64,000 nt of DNA, taken from contig JAREIK010001718.1 in NCBI GenBank assembly GCA_029783825.1, forward strand, positions 2,236,898 to 2,300,897, given 5' to 3'. The stretch is from Sapria himalayana. Lineage: Eukaryota > Streptophyta > Magnoliopsida > Malpighiales > Rafflesiaceae. Shown here in pieces: positions 13,001-21,951 of the stretch. The translations under genes and the position numbers were made by a program. The number at the start of each line of letters is the position of its first letter. Position 1 is the first letter of the stretch. Below the pieces are notes generated by a model. It saw only the letters and a program-made list of their open reading frames with translations. It was not told the DNA's origin and ran no database searches.

Positions 13001-16000
13001 ACTTTAAAAAATTGAGTGTTGACTTATATGTTGATAATCAATGAGTTTGAAGTAATGTGAGTATTGACTCATGTATTGATAATTCATTAGTCTAAAATAG
13101 AAAATTAAACAACAAAACTAATAATATCTTAAAAAATAAGAAAAGTGACTGTTATTATCTTAGGAAAAAATTATGTATATTAATTTCTATTAACTATTAT
13201 GATAAATGAATTTTATAAGAAATTGTGGATGATTTTGATAGTCAGCTTTTATTATATCATAGTTTCCCCTCCCGATTGACATTAATAGTGGATTGGTGTC
13301 ATGCTTAAATGTTTTGACACCAACAATGAATTAGTGTCATGCATAATCACAATTCACAACTCCAAACAAATTCTGCCCCTTCTCTCTTGTCTTTCTTGTG
13401 TTTAGCATGTTCTTCTACTCTGCATTCACTATACTGTTTAGGGCAGATTAGCAAGCTTAGGGTTTTGGCATGCCTCTTGTTTTTTGTGTTGCTACACATC
13501 ACATGCAGTGGCCGTGTGACAAAAAGAAAAATAGGGGCGGAGAGAAGAGGGCTCACTTTCCATACACGTACACAAGTCGGTGAATGTGTGTGCATTGTTA
13601 CACGTGATGACATGGTGCACAAGTGTAACATGTGGCGTGTCTTTCTTCTAGAAATCTTAGGATTTTTATTCCCTAAGCATGTGGACCTACATAATGAGCA
13701 AAATGAATTGGGATGACACACATGTTCAATCACAAACTAAAAGCTCCCAACTTGTTGAGAATTACAAAATCTACATTTTACATTATGAAAATTTTGATAA
13801 TTATTGATAATGTAGATTGTTTTGATAATTGTTAGTTGATTAATCTCTCACTTTTTGATGAAGTTCTAGGAGATGTGTCAAAAAAATTTTTTATTGTTTT
13901 GATAATGACAAAATATATATAAAATATGTTTTAAAAATAATAAAATTGGAAAATATAATTAAACCATATAAAATTTTAATTGAGATATAAAAATATCTAG
14001 GAGATAGGAGAATTCAACAATTAATCATGTTTTCTAATAAGATTTTGAAAATATAAAATATTAAAATAATGATTGTCTTGATTTACATTTATAAAAAATG
14101 ATGATGTTGCCAAATATTGTTCAGATTATAAAGAAGTAAAATTAATGGGCCATTCGATAAAATTAAAATATCAAGAAAAGATCATATAAAAGAGACTTAA
14201 AAGTTCAACTACCATATGTGAGAATCTTTTTGATTTCATTTTGCATATGTCTATTGTGTAAGTTTCTGCACATACATATTATTGAAAATAATAAAAAAAT
14301 GATAAAATATAATGAAAAACAATTAATTTTTTTTTTTCATTTTTACATCTTTCCGAAAAAAATTTATGAAAGTGGTATGACAGGTGTGTTTTGTAGGTAA
14401 TATATCAAATGAATTTTGGATTGTTCGAAGATTTTAACATTAAGCTTATATTTAGAAGAAAATATTTGATTTGATTTTATTTTTATTTTTTGATTTGGTC
14501 ATAGATGGGGTGAAGACAAATTTTCAAGATGGAATTATATCCTAGATCTTTTGAAATTAGTGAAAAATTAGATTGAAAATTAAATAATTAATATGATATA
14601 TTAGAGAGTAAGAATTTTAAAATTAACCAATTATAAAATATTTAACTTCTCACTTTGACTTTTAAATTAAGATGAATATATTTTTTAATTGAGAATGAAA
14701 ATGTAAAAAATCTCATAAAATTGGTCTTTCAATATTTAAGATTATAATTCAATGGAATATTAAAATTTTTTAAAAAAGTTGTAGATTAAAATACTATAGC
14801 TTGCTTGATGAAATTAATTAACTATGTGAGGATTAAATGCTGTAATACAATTATATGATTATTTATGTTTTATGATTTAGAATATGAGGATATTTCCAAT
14901 TAAGATACGCTCAAAATTTGAAATAACAAAATTTTATATATTAAGATGAATGTGTGAAAATACTCCAAAATAAATTTAAAAATAATTGATTTAGAAAATA
15001 TTTAAGTATGACACTTATTGTGGACAAATTTAAAGAGAAGTTTTATGTGATTTGAAATATAAAGAAGAAATTATATATGATTCTAATTAAAATATATATA
15101 GATTAATAATTTAATATAAATAGTAGAAAAATGACATCATTAATTTTAAATAATGATAACTAAGAAAAATATGAGTTAAATTTATATTATAATTTGTGAG
15201 AAAAATATATTGTTTATAAAATTAAAAATTTTATAATCATCTCCAATAATATTAGTAATGTGTAGTAATGATAATTTATGATTTTTATATTCTTGGTGTT
15301 AATGTTTGACTTTTAAATTATACAAGATGATAAAAAATCTCATATTGTGTTTTTGATCATATTGTGTTCATGATCAAAACTTATCAGACGTGGTAAATGA
15401 GCCAACACAAGCATCTACTTAATAGGGAAGCAAGGCATGGCATCGTGGTTTGGCTACTTGGGTCATGTCGAGTAGTGCTGGGCTTGGCTAGCTTGGGCTT
15501 TGGCGCAGGCTAATGGCTAGCACTGGCTCATCAAAAAGACTAGCGAGGTCATAGACAAGCATAACCGACATGCCCGGTTTGACCTAGACTCAGGTCTGGA
15601 TTTCTGCCGGACCAGGTACATTTTGGCACACCGGCAGAATTTGGATCAAGTGGGCTGGTTTCTTGGATTATGCCATTCACATGCTATTGCAGCACATGGA
15701 TCCATCATCCATCCCTCAGGCATGCCTATGCAATGCGTACATGTACACATACGCGCGCGCGCACACACACACACACCCATACATGAACACTTGCATGCAC
15801 ACACATGTACGCATACACAGTACAGACACATGCACTCACTTACACACACACACACACGTGGACGCATGCCTACACAAACATATATACAGTCAATTTATGT
15901 GATTCCTAATTGGTTTCTATTCTTGATTTCTAGGGGAAGCAAAGGCGTTGGTTTTGGCCACGGCTGGGGATACCGATAAGCAAGTGAGATTGTGGTCTGC

Positions 16001-17763
16001 TCCATTGCCCCAATCTTGTAAGCCAGGTATGTTAAAACCAAATATTAATACTAGGGGCAAAAAAGCAGCGCGTGGCTAGCACATGTTAACTGGATTTTTT
16101 TTTTTCAAGGAAAACATGTATATATGTTGAGTTGCTAAAAAGCTTTTTTTTTTGTCAAGGCATCAACAGTAATTTTTTTATCTAGCACAAATCTTTATTG
16201 TTGTTTGGTTTTGCCAAATTTTAATTCATTTTTTTTTCAGGTTAAAAGAATGGTTTACATTTTAATAAAGGAAAAAAAAATGTTTTAATAAAGGTAAAAA
16301 ATGATTGAAAATTATTGTTTGGGCCACGGCCATGGTATTACAGTAATTGTCTCCCATAAATCTTTATTGTTTTCTCCTGGCTAAATTGTAATTCATTTTT
16401 TTTTTCTCAAGTGAATAAAACAAAAAAAAATTTGTTTTAATAGATTAAAGCTAAAAAAAGGGTGCTACTCCTGAAAAGTATTGTTGGTGCCATAGCATTA
16501 TAAGTAATTGTTGTCTCCCACAAATCTTTATTGTTATCTTTTGGCTAAATTTTAATTCTTTTTATTTTCTCAAGTGAATTAAATAAAAAAAAAAATTTAA
16601 GAGTGTAAATGAAAATGTGGTACTAAACAAAAAAATAATGGAAAATTTATAAAAACAACGCCCACCGTGGGGCTCGAACCCACGACCACAAGGTTAAGAG
16701 CCTTGCGCTCTACCGACTGAGCTAGACGGGCTTCTGTTTTTCTTTGTATTCAAACAAATTTTAATATCTTCTCTAGCTTTTTAAGTAAGTAATAGTATTT
16801 AATAATAGTAATACTATATTATTATCTATTTACTAAGAAAATGACTAAGCCAATGAACTATTAATCTAATCATAACAAAATTTTTTTTATAAATAGATAG
16901 GATAAACAATTAATATTAAAAAAAAAGGACACTGACATTGAAATCAACTTCAAAAAAATATTAACTGTTTTTTAAATCAGCATATCAAAATATTTTATGT
17001 TATCAATCCCAAAATAATATAAAAAGATATGCATACACTACATGTAAACTGCAAAAAAATACTGAGAGATCATGATCAAACAACATATTTTTTATGGAAA
17101 TTTTATTGCCATAATTTTAAATGCACACCACCACATACAATTAATTTAATTATGCTCAAAATATAAATGCACAATCGTAAAAATATATAAATATGATATG
17201 AAATAAACATTACCGAAATACAACTACTAGACTTAAAAATGTTAAAATAATAATCTACAAACTGCAATCATATTATATATATATATACTTTAGTTTTAAT
17301 ATTCATAAAATAGTAATATATAATTGAAAATACCCGAATTCTTTGAAAATAAATCCTAAGCACTCGTGTATTTATCTTGTGCTCCATCTCCACAGTCTCA
17401 GTCCACACTCGAGCAGTTTCGTGAACATTAATTAATGCCGGCCAAATAATGCGTCTCCTTCGATTCTTTTCCATGAGCAATTTCAGCGACCTCACCAAAA
17501 TCGAGTGTTTATTTACAGAACTTAAGTAATACTTGTTCTAAAAATATAGTTATGCGTCCGTGTATCTAGAATCGACTGAAGGGATGCAAAGAAAGGAAGA
17601 ATTTAAAATTTTATCTTTTCTTGTATAATTTAATTCATGTGTTTTGAATAAATAAAGGAGATGAAGGTGACACATTTTCATTGGTTTAGTTGTTGTTCTG
17701 GTGTTTTGCTTATTTGTGTGTGTAGCAGAGACTAGAAGAGGACGAACGAGGAAGATCGCCTAA
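1099..17763 (+). CDS. WD40-repeat protein, plant TBL2-like (transducin beta-like 2), 3' part of gene
   Basis: Exons: 1099-1173, 1702-1792, 2135-2335, 3563-3607, 15934-16026 and probably 17726-17763. All have GT-AG borders and compatible phases, giving 180 residues without a stop until TAA at 17761. The first exon encodes VWEVVYSKDGSVKDV...MQLKGYK, matching the VWEV...ELKGH segment of animal TBL2. Next come SAVTWLCFTPNSEQII and SKDGTIKIWNIN (a WD repeat ending in a W-N variant of WD), then LAISPDGKILAATHGSTLRW, and a last blade ending KQVRLWSAPLP. The gene is 5'-incomplete; N-terminal blades are off-window. WD40 propellers are protein-binding scaffolds. Animal TBL2 is ER-associated, but the plant role is not known to me. 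The intron 3608-15933 is 12.3 kb and filled with transposon debris. The exons are intact and splice sites canonical, so the gene is probably functional. If the last intron is not spliced, translation would stop at TAG 16077-16079. Confidence 0.85.
1380..1535 (+). mobile_element. Probable tRNA-derived SINE fragment in intron
   Basis: A B-box-like stretch (CAAGTTCGAGACTC, near 1410) is followed about 90 bases on by GGGAGCCTTGTGCACTAGG (about 1498-1516). That tail motif is common in plant tRNA-derived SINEs. The A-box end is degraded. It sits between the first two visible exons. Confidence 0.4.
1575..1618 (+). repeat. (TC)n microsatellite in intron
   Basis: An uninterrupted TC run of about 25 bases, followed by imperfect CT-rich sequence, about 85-125 bases before the acceptor at 1701. 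Confidence 0.8.
2412..2490 (+). mobile_element. tRNA-like SINE head (A and B boxes)
   Basis: TAGCTCAACTGG at 2420-2431 fits a Pol III A box and GTTTTCGAGTCC at 2463-2474 fits a B box, at tRNA-like spacing. The anticodon arm is not foldable as a functional tRNA, so this is a SINE head or tRNA relic. A more GC-rich body follows to about 2660. It lies in the intron 2336-3562. Confidence 0.5.
2640..3310 (+). repeat. Three diverged tandem copies of a ~200-bp unit
   Basis: The block 'TTGACTTCACTT-TTTTTAAAA... TTCTTGAAATTTTTAATTATATA...' occurs near 2699, 2878 and 3135. The first and third copies share a more GC-rich head (GGCATGCA-CTTGT...GAGGCGTG) near 2668 and 3089. The middle copy lacks the head. 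All lie in one intron of the WD40 gene. Confidence 0.65.
3608..4210. other. Start of the 12.3-kb intron, no gene
   Basis: GTAAGT donor at 3608, then ordinary intronic sequence. A GC-richer patch at about 3808-3835 (GGGCGGGTTGGGCCGGGC) resembles the subterminal sequence of plant hAT elements, but no termini could be defined. Confidence 0.5.
4211..4640 (+). mobile_element. Possible hAT element left end
   Basis: TAGAGGTGTCAATTTGG at 4211 matches the usual terminus of plant hAT elements (TAGRGGTGTCAA), and a GC-rich subterminal block rich in GCCC and GGC follows. I could not find a matching right end with the flanking octamer ACCCAACA, so the extent is unknown and the element may be truncated. 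Confidence 0.4.
4641..7507. other. AT-rich intronic sequence without recognisable genes
   Basis: Very AT-rich DNA with a (CA)n run near 6141-6162 and another GC-richer patch at about 6770-7030, again like hAT subterminal sequence but without clear termini. Short reading frames here have no coding character. Confidence 0.5.
7508..7818 (+). repeat. 5' LTR of the intronic copia element
   Basis: About 311 bases aligning with 11496-11835 from TATTATATA-TA-ATGTGAA to a shared A-rich end TTTT-AACA. It carries repeated TGAATAGTG-type motifs, followed by a TATA-like run and shared ATGAAATGT-TGCCTTGAAAA. Confidence 0.75.
11496..11835 (+). repeat. 3' LTR of the intronic copia element
   Basis: About 340 bases related to the 5' LTR. 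It is slightly longer because it has more copies of the GTGAATAGTG motif. TCTATATAAAG near 11706 is a plausible TATA box of the LTR promoter. Confidence 0.75.
12010..12320 (-). mobile_element. Antisense copia integrase relic
   Basis: On the minus strand, 12190-12260 reads KIRYFVTFIDEYTQFT, the conserved start of the copia integrase core (normally ...YFVTFIDDFSRYTW). Nearer 12020-12080 the minus strand reads HDIIH-TPCVD, matching the later integrase motif. Stops and frameshifts break it. It is in opposite orientation to the neighbouring copia element, so it is a separate old insertion. Confidence 0.6.
12341..13262 (+). repeat. Diverged tandem duplication, unit ~460 bp
   Basis: Blocks such as 'TTGCTCAATC-AAATGAGG', 'AATAAAAGAT-TGAAATGAAGAGAG' and 'AACAAAACTAAT' occur at about 12440, 12480 and 12630. 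They occur again at about 12905, 12945 and 13115, in the same order. No coding content is recognised. Confidence 0.65.
13263..15380. other. Intronic sequence: a GC-richer island then AT-rich DNA
   Basis: 13263-13735 is GC-richer than its surroundings and open on both strands, with no recognisable protein; it may be a piece of an unknown transposon. 13740-15380 is AT-rich with no feature I can support. Confidence 0.45.
15381..15660. other. GC-richer hAT-subterminal-like block
   Basis: Rich in GGCTTGG, GCTAGC and GGCC words like the subterminal regions of hAT elements elsewhere in this window, but I see no defined termini or target duplication. Confidence 0.3.
15735..15890 (+). repeat. Alternating purine-pyrimidine (CA/CG/TA) repeat
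   Basis: Imperfect (CA)n with an embedded (CG)n run near 15751-15760. It lies 45-200 bases before the acceptor at 15933. Apparent reading frames here are products of the repeat. Confidence 0.85.
16160..16620 (+). repeat. Three tandem diverged copies, ~165-bp period
   Basis: Each copy contains a variant of AGTAATTGTCTCCCACAAATCTTTATTGTT, then GGCTAAATT-TAATTCATTTTT, CTCAAGTGAAT and an A-rich stretch. Copies start near 16160, 16328 and 16490. They lie between the fifth exon and the tRNA gene. Confidence 0.7.
16264..16269 (+). promoter_or_regulatory. Possible poly(A) signal AATAAA
   Basis: AATAAA 185 bases after the in-frame TAG at 16077-16079. It would serve a transcript that keeps the last intron unspliced. 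It is also part of a repeat, so the call is weak. Confidence 0.25.
16651..16655 (-). terminator. Pol III terminator of tRNA-Lys
   Basis: A run of five T on the minus strand begins three bases after the tRNA 3' end, the normal Pol III termination signal. Confidence 0.8.
16659..16731 (-). tRNA. tRNA-Lys (anticodon CUU)
   Basis: A 73-nt cloverleaf on the minus strand. The acceptor stem pairs GCCCGTC with GGTGGGC, with two G-U pairs. The A box is TAGCTCAGTCGG and the B box GGTTCGAGCCC. The anticodon CTT is the complement of 16696-16698, and the discriminator base is G. There is no intron and no encoded CCA. All arms fold, so it is probably functional. It lies antisense to the WD40 gene, within its last intron if the exon at 17726 is used. 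Confidence 0.95.
16732..17725. other. Sequence between tRNA-Lys and the probable last WD40 exon
   Basis: AT-rich to 17320. 17330-17520 is noticeably richer in C and G (for example CATCTCCACAGTCTCAGTCC) and holds a short open frame on the minus strand that I do not recognise. The stretch ends with a pyrimidine/TG-rich run and TAGCAG at 17723-17728. Confidence 0.4.
17726..17763 (+). CDS. Probable last exon of the TBL2-like gene
   Basis: With the phase-1 donor CCAG|GTATGT at 16026/16027, splicing to 17726 gives the tail AETRRGRTRKIA and a TAA stop. The acceptor is a TAGCAG tandem (NAGNAG): use of the second AG removes one Ala codon without a frame change. The short basic tail looks like a genuine C-terminus, but nothing besides phase, acceptor and composition supports it. 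Confidence 0.5.
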
Positions 17764-18290
17764 CTCAAGGAATATGAGTTTGATCAAGGATGTCGAATAT
17801 GTGATTTAGGGTGTTTTTGTCAAATACCTTACTCATATTGTTAGGACAGGACCTTACATGCTCTGACCCAAGGCCCCAAGACCCACCATAATATATGAGG
17901 GATTGAGAAATAATATAAGATGAGTAAGTAGGACGGGAGGGGGACACAAAAAAAAATCAAGTCGGTTAATCAAACTTGTTTGGCTGAACCCATCTATACA
18001 ACCTCGGAAAACAACATTTTTCACATATAAAATTTCAATGGAAATTATTTTCTACTTAATATGAGTTAAATAAACAAAAATAGAGTGTAAATGTATCATT
18101 AACCCAAAATACTCAAAGAGAATTATATTATAAGGTTTTGGCTTGGAAAATAATTAGTAAGAGAAAAATACTTTCTAAAATTAGTGAGAAATATATCAAA
18201 AGTCTTTAATGCCAAAAATACACTTTAAGTGATATTTTATATCTTTTTTTAAATGGTGTGAGTTATAATTAATATTTTTTTTGGAAGACA
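17764..18290. other. 3' flank of the WD40 gene
   Basis: Contains the putative 3' UTR and then AT-rich intergenic DNA. No other gene seen. Confidence 0.4.
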
Positions 18291-18299
18291 ATATTTCTT

Positions 18300-18459
18300 T
18301 TTCTCGCACTCTTTCCTCTCTCTCTCTCTCTCCCCCTCCCCTCACTCCTTTCCCTCCCTCCCTCTCTCTCTCTCTCTCTCTCCTCCCCCCCTCCCCTCAC
18401 TCCTCTCCCTCCCTCCCTCCTCTCTCTCTCTCTCTCTCTCCTCTCCCCTCCCCTCACTC

Positions 18460-18490
<31 letters not shown>

Positions 18491-18502
18491 CCCCTCCCCT
18501 CA

Positions 18503-18538
<36 letters not shown>

Positions 18539-18612
18539 CCCCTCCCCTCACTCCCCTCTCTCTCTCTCTCTCTCTCTCCCTCTCCTCTCCTCTCTCTCTT
18601 ACTCTCCCTCTC
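18300..18612 (+). repeat. Pyrimidine minisatellite (TC/CCCCTCCCCTCACTCC)
   Basis: A pure C/T strand broken by a few A, with (TC)n runs alternating with CCCCTCCCCTCACTCC blocks at roughly 60-75 base spacing (four to five copies). Long Ser/Leu/Pro or Arg/Glu reading frames here are artefacts. Confidence 0.9.
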
Positions 18613-19500
18613 CACCACACTAACTATTTTTCATATAAAATCCTAAATCATAATTGTCCCAAATACCTAATGATGAATTTAATGTCGTGCAAAGGCAAAT
18701 CTCTTTGAAAATTAAAGTTACTATAATCATGAATATCTTCCTAATATTGAATACAAGAAAAAAAAATCGGGATGATGTTAGTAATTGGCAATTCAACATC
18801 AATTACTTATTTCTTTTACAATTAAAATTAAATTTAACACATGTTTTTCCATTGAAAGCATTACTAACATTATTGAAGCATGATACACATATTTATTGGG
18901 GTTGATTTTGTTGTATTTACTTCTAGTATTTGAATATCACTTTGAGTGAGATCTATTTATTGTTTTATTTTGGGAATTGTTGGGAATTGAGTGAGATCTA
19001 TATCAATGACTATTTATTGTTTTATTTTGAAAATTAAAGGATATTCATGCACTCCTCTATGTATCATATTATAGTAGTAGTTAGACATTGATCCACATGA
19101 TTTTTTTTCTTAGTATTCAGGGTTTCTATGTAAAAAACTTTTGGTGTCTTTTATTCAATCTATTGTGGTTTTGAATTGTGTGCATGTGTATATTTTTTAT
19201 TTTTACTAAAATATTGATCATCATATTACTTGTCATAAATCATCACTTAGTTTACTGTCAATGCACACACAATCTTGAAATAATAACATTGAAAAGCAAC
19301 ATTTTAATTTTTTGCAAATATGCTTAAAAAGTGGGCATAAAACCATCCAATATTATATTCATTTAACTATCCAAGATATAGTTTTTAAAAGAATACTTAT
19401 TTAAATAAACCTATACATTATGATAATGTTTTATGATTAATATTGCATAAAATTAATACTTTATAACTGCATGATCAATTTTATACATATTTTAAGGCAC
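18613..19500. other. AT-rich intergenic DNA
   Basis: No gene or repeat family recognised. A 30-base sentence containing GAATTGAGTGAGATCTAT is repeated around 18940 and 18985. Confidence 0.4.
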
Positions 19501-20040
19501 ATCATAATAGCTCCTTTGGATGCAACAAAGGTATCATATACAAATTTGGTGTCAATGGTCATTGATGCCTCAATTTCAAGTTTCTATTTTGCAAGTCTTT
19601 GCCATTTTTTGGGATGTTCAATATGGAAAAATATGATGACATGATTAAATTAAATTGTACTAATTATATCACTATCAGATGTATGTTGGAGGGTTTGTTA
19701 TATTGTAAGAACTTGTCTAAATTCATAAGTCTAAAACAAAATATTCTAGAGTAGAAAAAGAATATTGAATGTGCAACATATGAAAGTTATCTCATACATA
19801 AAGTAGTAGATAGACACATAAATTTATGAACAAAAACATTTATCATAGAGAAGACTTGTCAATCTTAAGAATATCGATGAAATAATATGGTGGATTATAT
19901 TACTTTGTTCCAAGGAATAATGAACAAACTAGTTATCATGGAAATGAATATCAACAACAAGTTATAAGCCTCTATTCAGGAAAGACATTAAGTGATATCA
20001 TTATGATAGGACGAGTCAAATAAAGTAAAATTATGAGGCT
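19500..20040 (+). mobile_element. Copia gag relic
   Basis: Broken frames resemble the start of copia gag: CTNYITIRCMLEGLLYCKNL, similar to the usual NY--W---M-DLLY-KDL, followed by VDYITLFQGIMNKL, similar to the usual I--F--IVNKL segment. Stops and frameshifts are present and no LTR was located. Confidence 0.5.
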
Positions 20041-21769
20041 TACACTATCACTATGAGAAATTGACATTATGATAATTTTTCATGATGGTTGTGTTTGTCT
20101 AGATGCTTGACTTTGATACCTTATGTTGGGTCTGCTCAATTTTGGGCATACCGACATATTTTTTGTTGTATGGTTTTATTTTGATTTGTTTGGTTTATGT
20201 GTTTGGTTTTGTATTAATTTTTTAAATGAGAGTGGGTGCTCTCACTTAAAATGTGTGGTTCAAAAATTAAAACATTCATTTCCTCGCTTATAAAATCCAA
20301 AAAAAAAAAAAAAAAACAATGGATATGATAGATTTAACTCATGATGTAACATAAAGAAAAAGAGAGGAAGATTCACATACCACACAGAAAAGTCACATGT
20401 GGTGATTAATTTCAAAAATAGGGGATTCCTCCAAAAAATGGGGGATTCCACCATAAAATAGGAATCAATCTCGTTTTGGTTAGTTTTTGTGGGCCGTGTG
20501 GTATTTTTATCATGTGTGTTGTGACTACAATGTGTACATGAACCTGGCATGAAATAGGGAATAAATACCATTTTTGTGAGAAATCATGTGTGCTTGACTT
20601 AACATTTTTTTGCATGAAAAATGGGAATCAGTCTCATTTTTGTTTAAACTTCTTCCCATCCAAATCTCAAAGCCTTTGTGATATTTAGAGGTGCATTTAC
20701 TCTCTTATACTTTTATTTATGAGCATTGCTAGATTTGTGTAGAATTTTTGTTAAGTTCTTGCGAAGTTCATGTGATATTTGTGCGTAATTCATGTGGTGT
20801 GCAGGAAAAGATTGTTCATGTAGTTATATACTATGCTCGTGCTGTGTTTGTACTGAGATTGTGTTGTACTCATGCTAAGATAATGTTGTGCTTGTGTTAT
20901 GTCATACTATGACAGTGATGCTCACAATTCTTCAAGAATTCTAGTTCCTGAATTGAAACACAATTTTAAAAGTATTTTCAATTATATTTATATTTCGTTA
21001 GATTTGTGTTATTTGGACGTTGGAACATTTTATAATTATGTTTTAATAATGTAAATATTCTTATCAGTTTTTGAAATATAATATTTACTATGACAGTTTG
21101 AAAAATTTGGTAATTTATTATTTTAAGTATTCAAGCATAATCATATAAGTGTAAATATATATATTTCGGATAGTTTGAAATATATGTATTTATGTAGTTT
21201 TGATAAAAAATTTTGAAAGCTAGAAATATATTTTTTCGCTATTCATTTGGGATAAATTTTCTAATTGAAATTTAAAAGATTTTAAAAGGATTCAAAAATA
21301 CTAAAATATCTTAATTGTTGGACCGAGAATTTGTTTTGAGGCTATTCTTAGTTTTTTGGGTTGTATCTCGATTAGTCCCAGCACCTTATTTCATGTGGCT
21401 TCTCGTCTTGATTTTTTTCTTCTTATTGGAAGAGAGATATTGGAAATATGAGGATGTGAAAAAGTGGCACACCCGAGGTCACAAGTATTAAAATTAATTA
21501 CTTAGAAATATATACTAGAAATAAATTGATATTCAAATATGATATGAACATTCCATATTTTTACATTATTATTTATTTTAATATCAATAAGTAAGCTAGA
21601 TGATGAAACATTCACAAATTCTTTTGGTGATAATGAGTGAAGACTCATCAAAGGATCCCTAGTCATTATGAGAGGAAAGAAAACAAACGTGCTATATATT
21701 GTGGATGTCAAGATTCATAAAGAGAGATTATTGTAATCTAGAAAATGACACATGTTGATCTTTATCTTA
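20041..21769. other. AT-rich intergenic DNA, possible retroelement debris
   Basis: No confident gene. A ~22-base unit (AGGGGATTCCTCCAAAAAAT / GGGGGATTCCACCATAAAAT) is repeated at 20419-20462. The region may be the remains of the element whose gag and RNase H pieces lie on either side. Confidence 0.35.
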
Positions 21770-21945
21770 GAAGGCTGGGCGACACGAGTGAATAATAAAC
21801 AGTTTGCTTTATACATTTATAGTTGATAGTATGATATGTGTTATAGTCTATACAAGATCAGATATTTCTATTGTAATTGGGGTTGTGAGTCAATTTATTT
21901 ATATTATAATGAAAGAGTATTAGAACATTATTAATTGGCATTTAG
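21770..21945 (+). mobile_element. Copia RT/RNase H junction relic
   Basis: A frame near 21838-21925 reads MCYSLYKIRYF or, shifted, VYTRSDISIVIGVVSQFI, the conserved copia segment (usually M-CTRPDI---VGVVSR-M). It is cut off abruptly where the purine array begins at about 21952. Confidence 0.6.
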
Positions 21946-21951
21946 ATAGTC

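Noticed and set aside
13339..13733. Overlapping open frames of about 125 codons on both strands
   Set aside because: No recognisable domain, no splice context and no homologous motif on either strand.
4211..15640. One very large hAT element spanning most of the WD40 intron
   Set aside because: The left end at 4211 is good, but no right end with the same octamer was found. GC-rich patches near 6.8 and 15.4 kb lack termini.
15623..15979. His/Thr-rich frames across the CA repeat
   Set aside because: Produced by the CA/CG repeat. The only coding part is the WD40 exon from 15934, which is in another frame.
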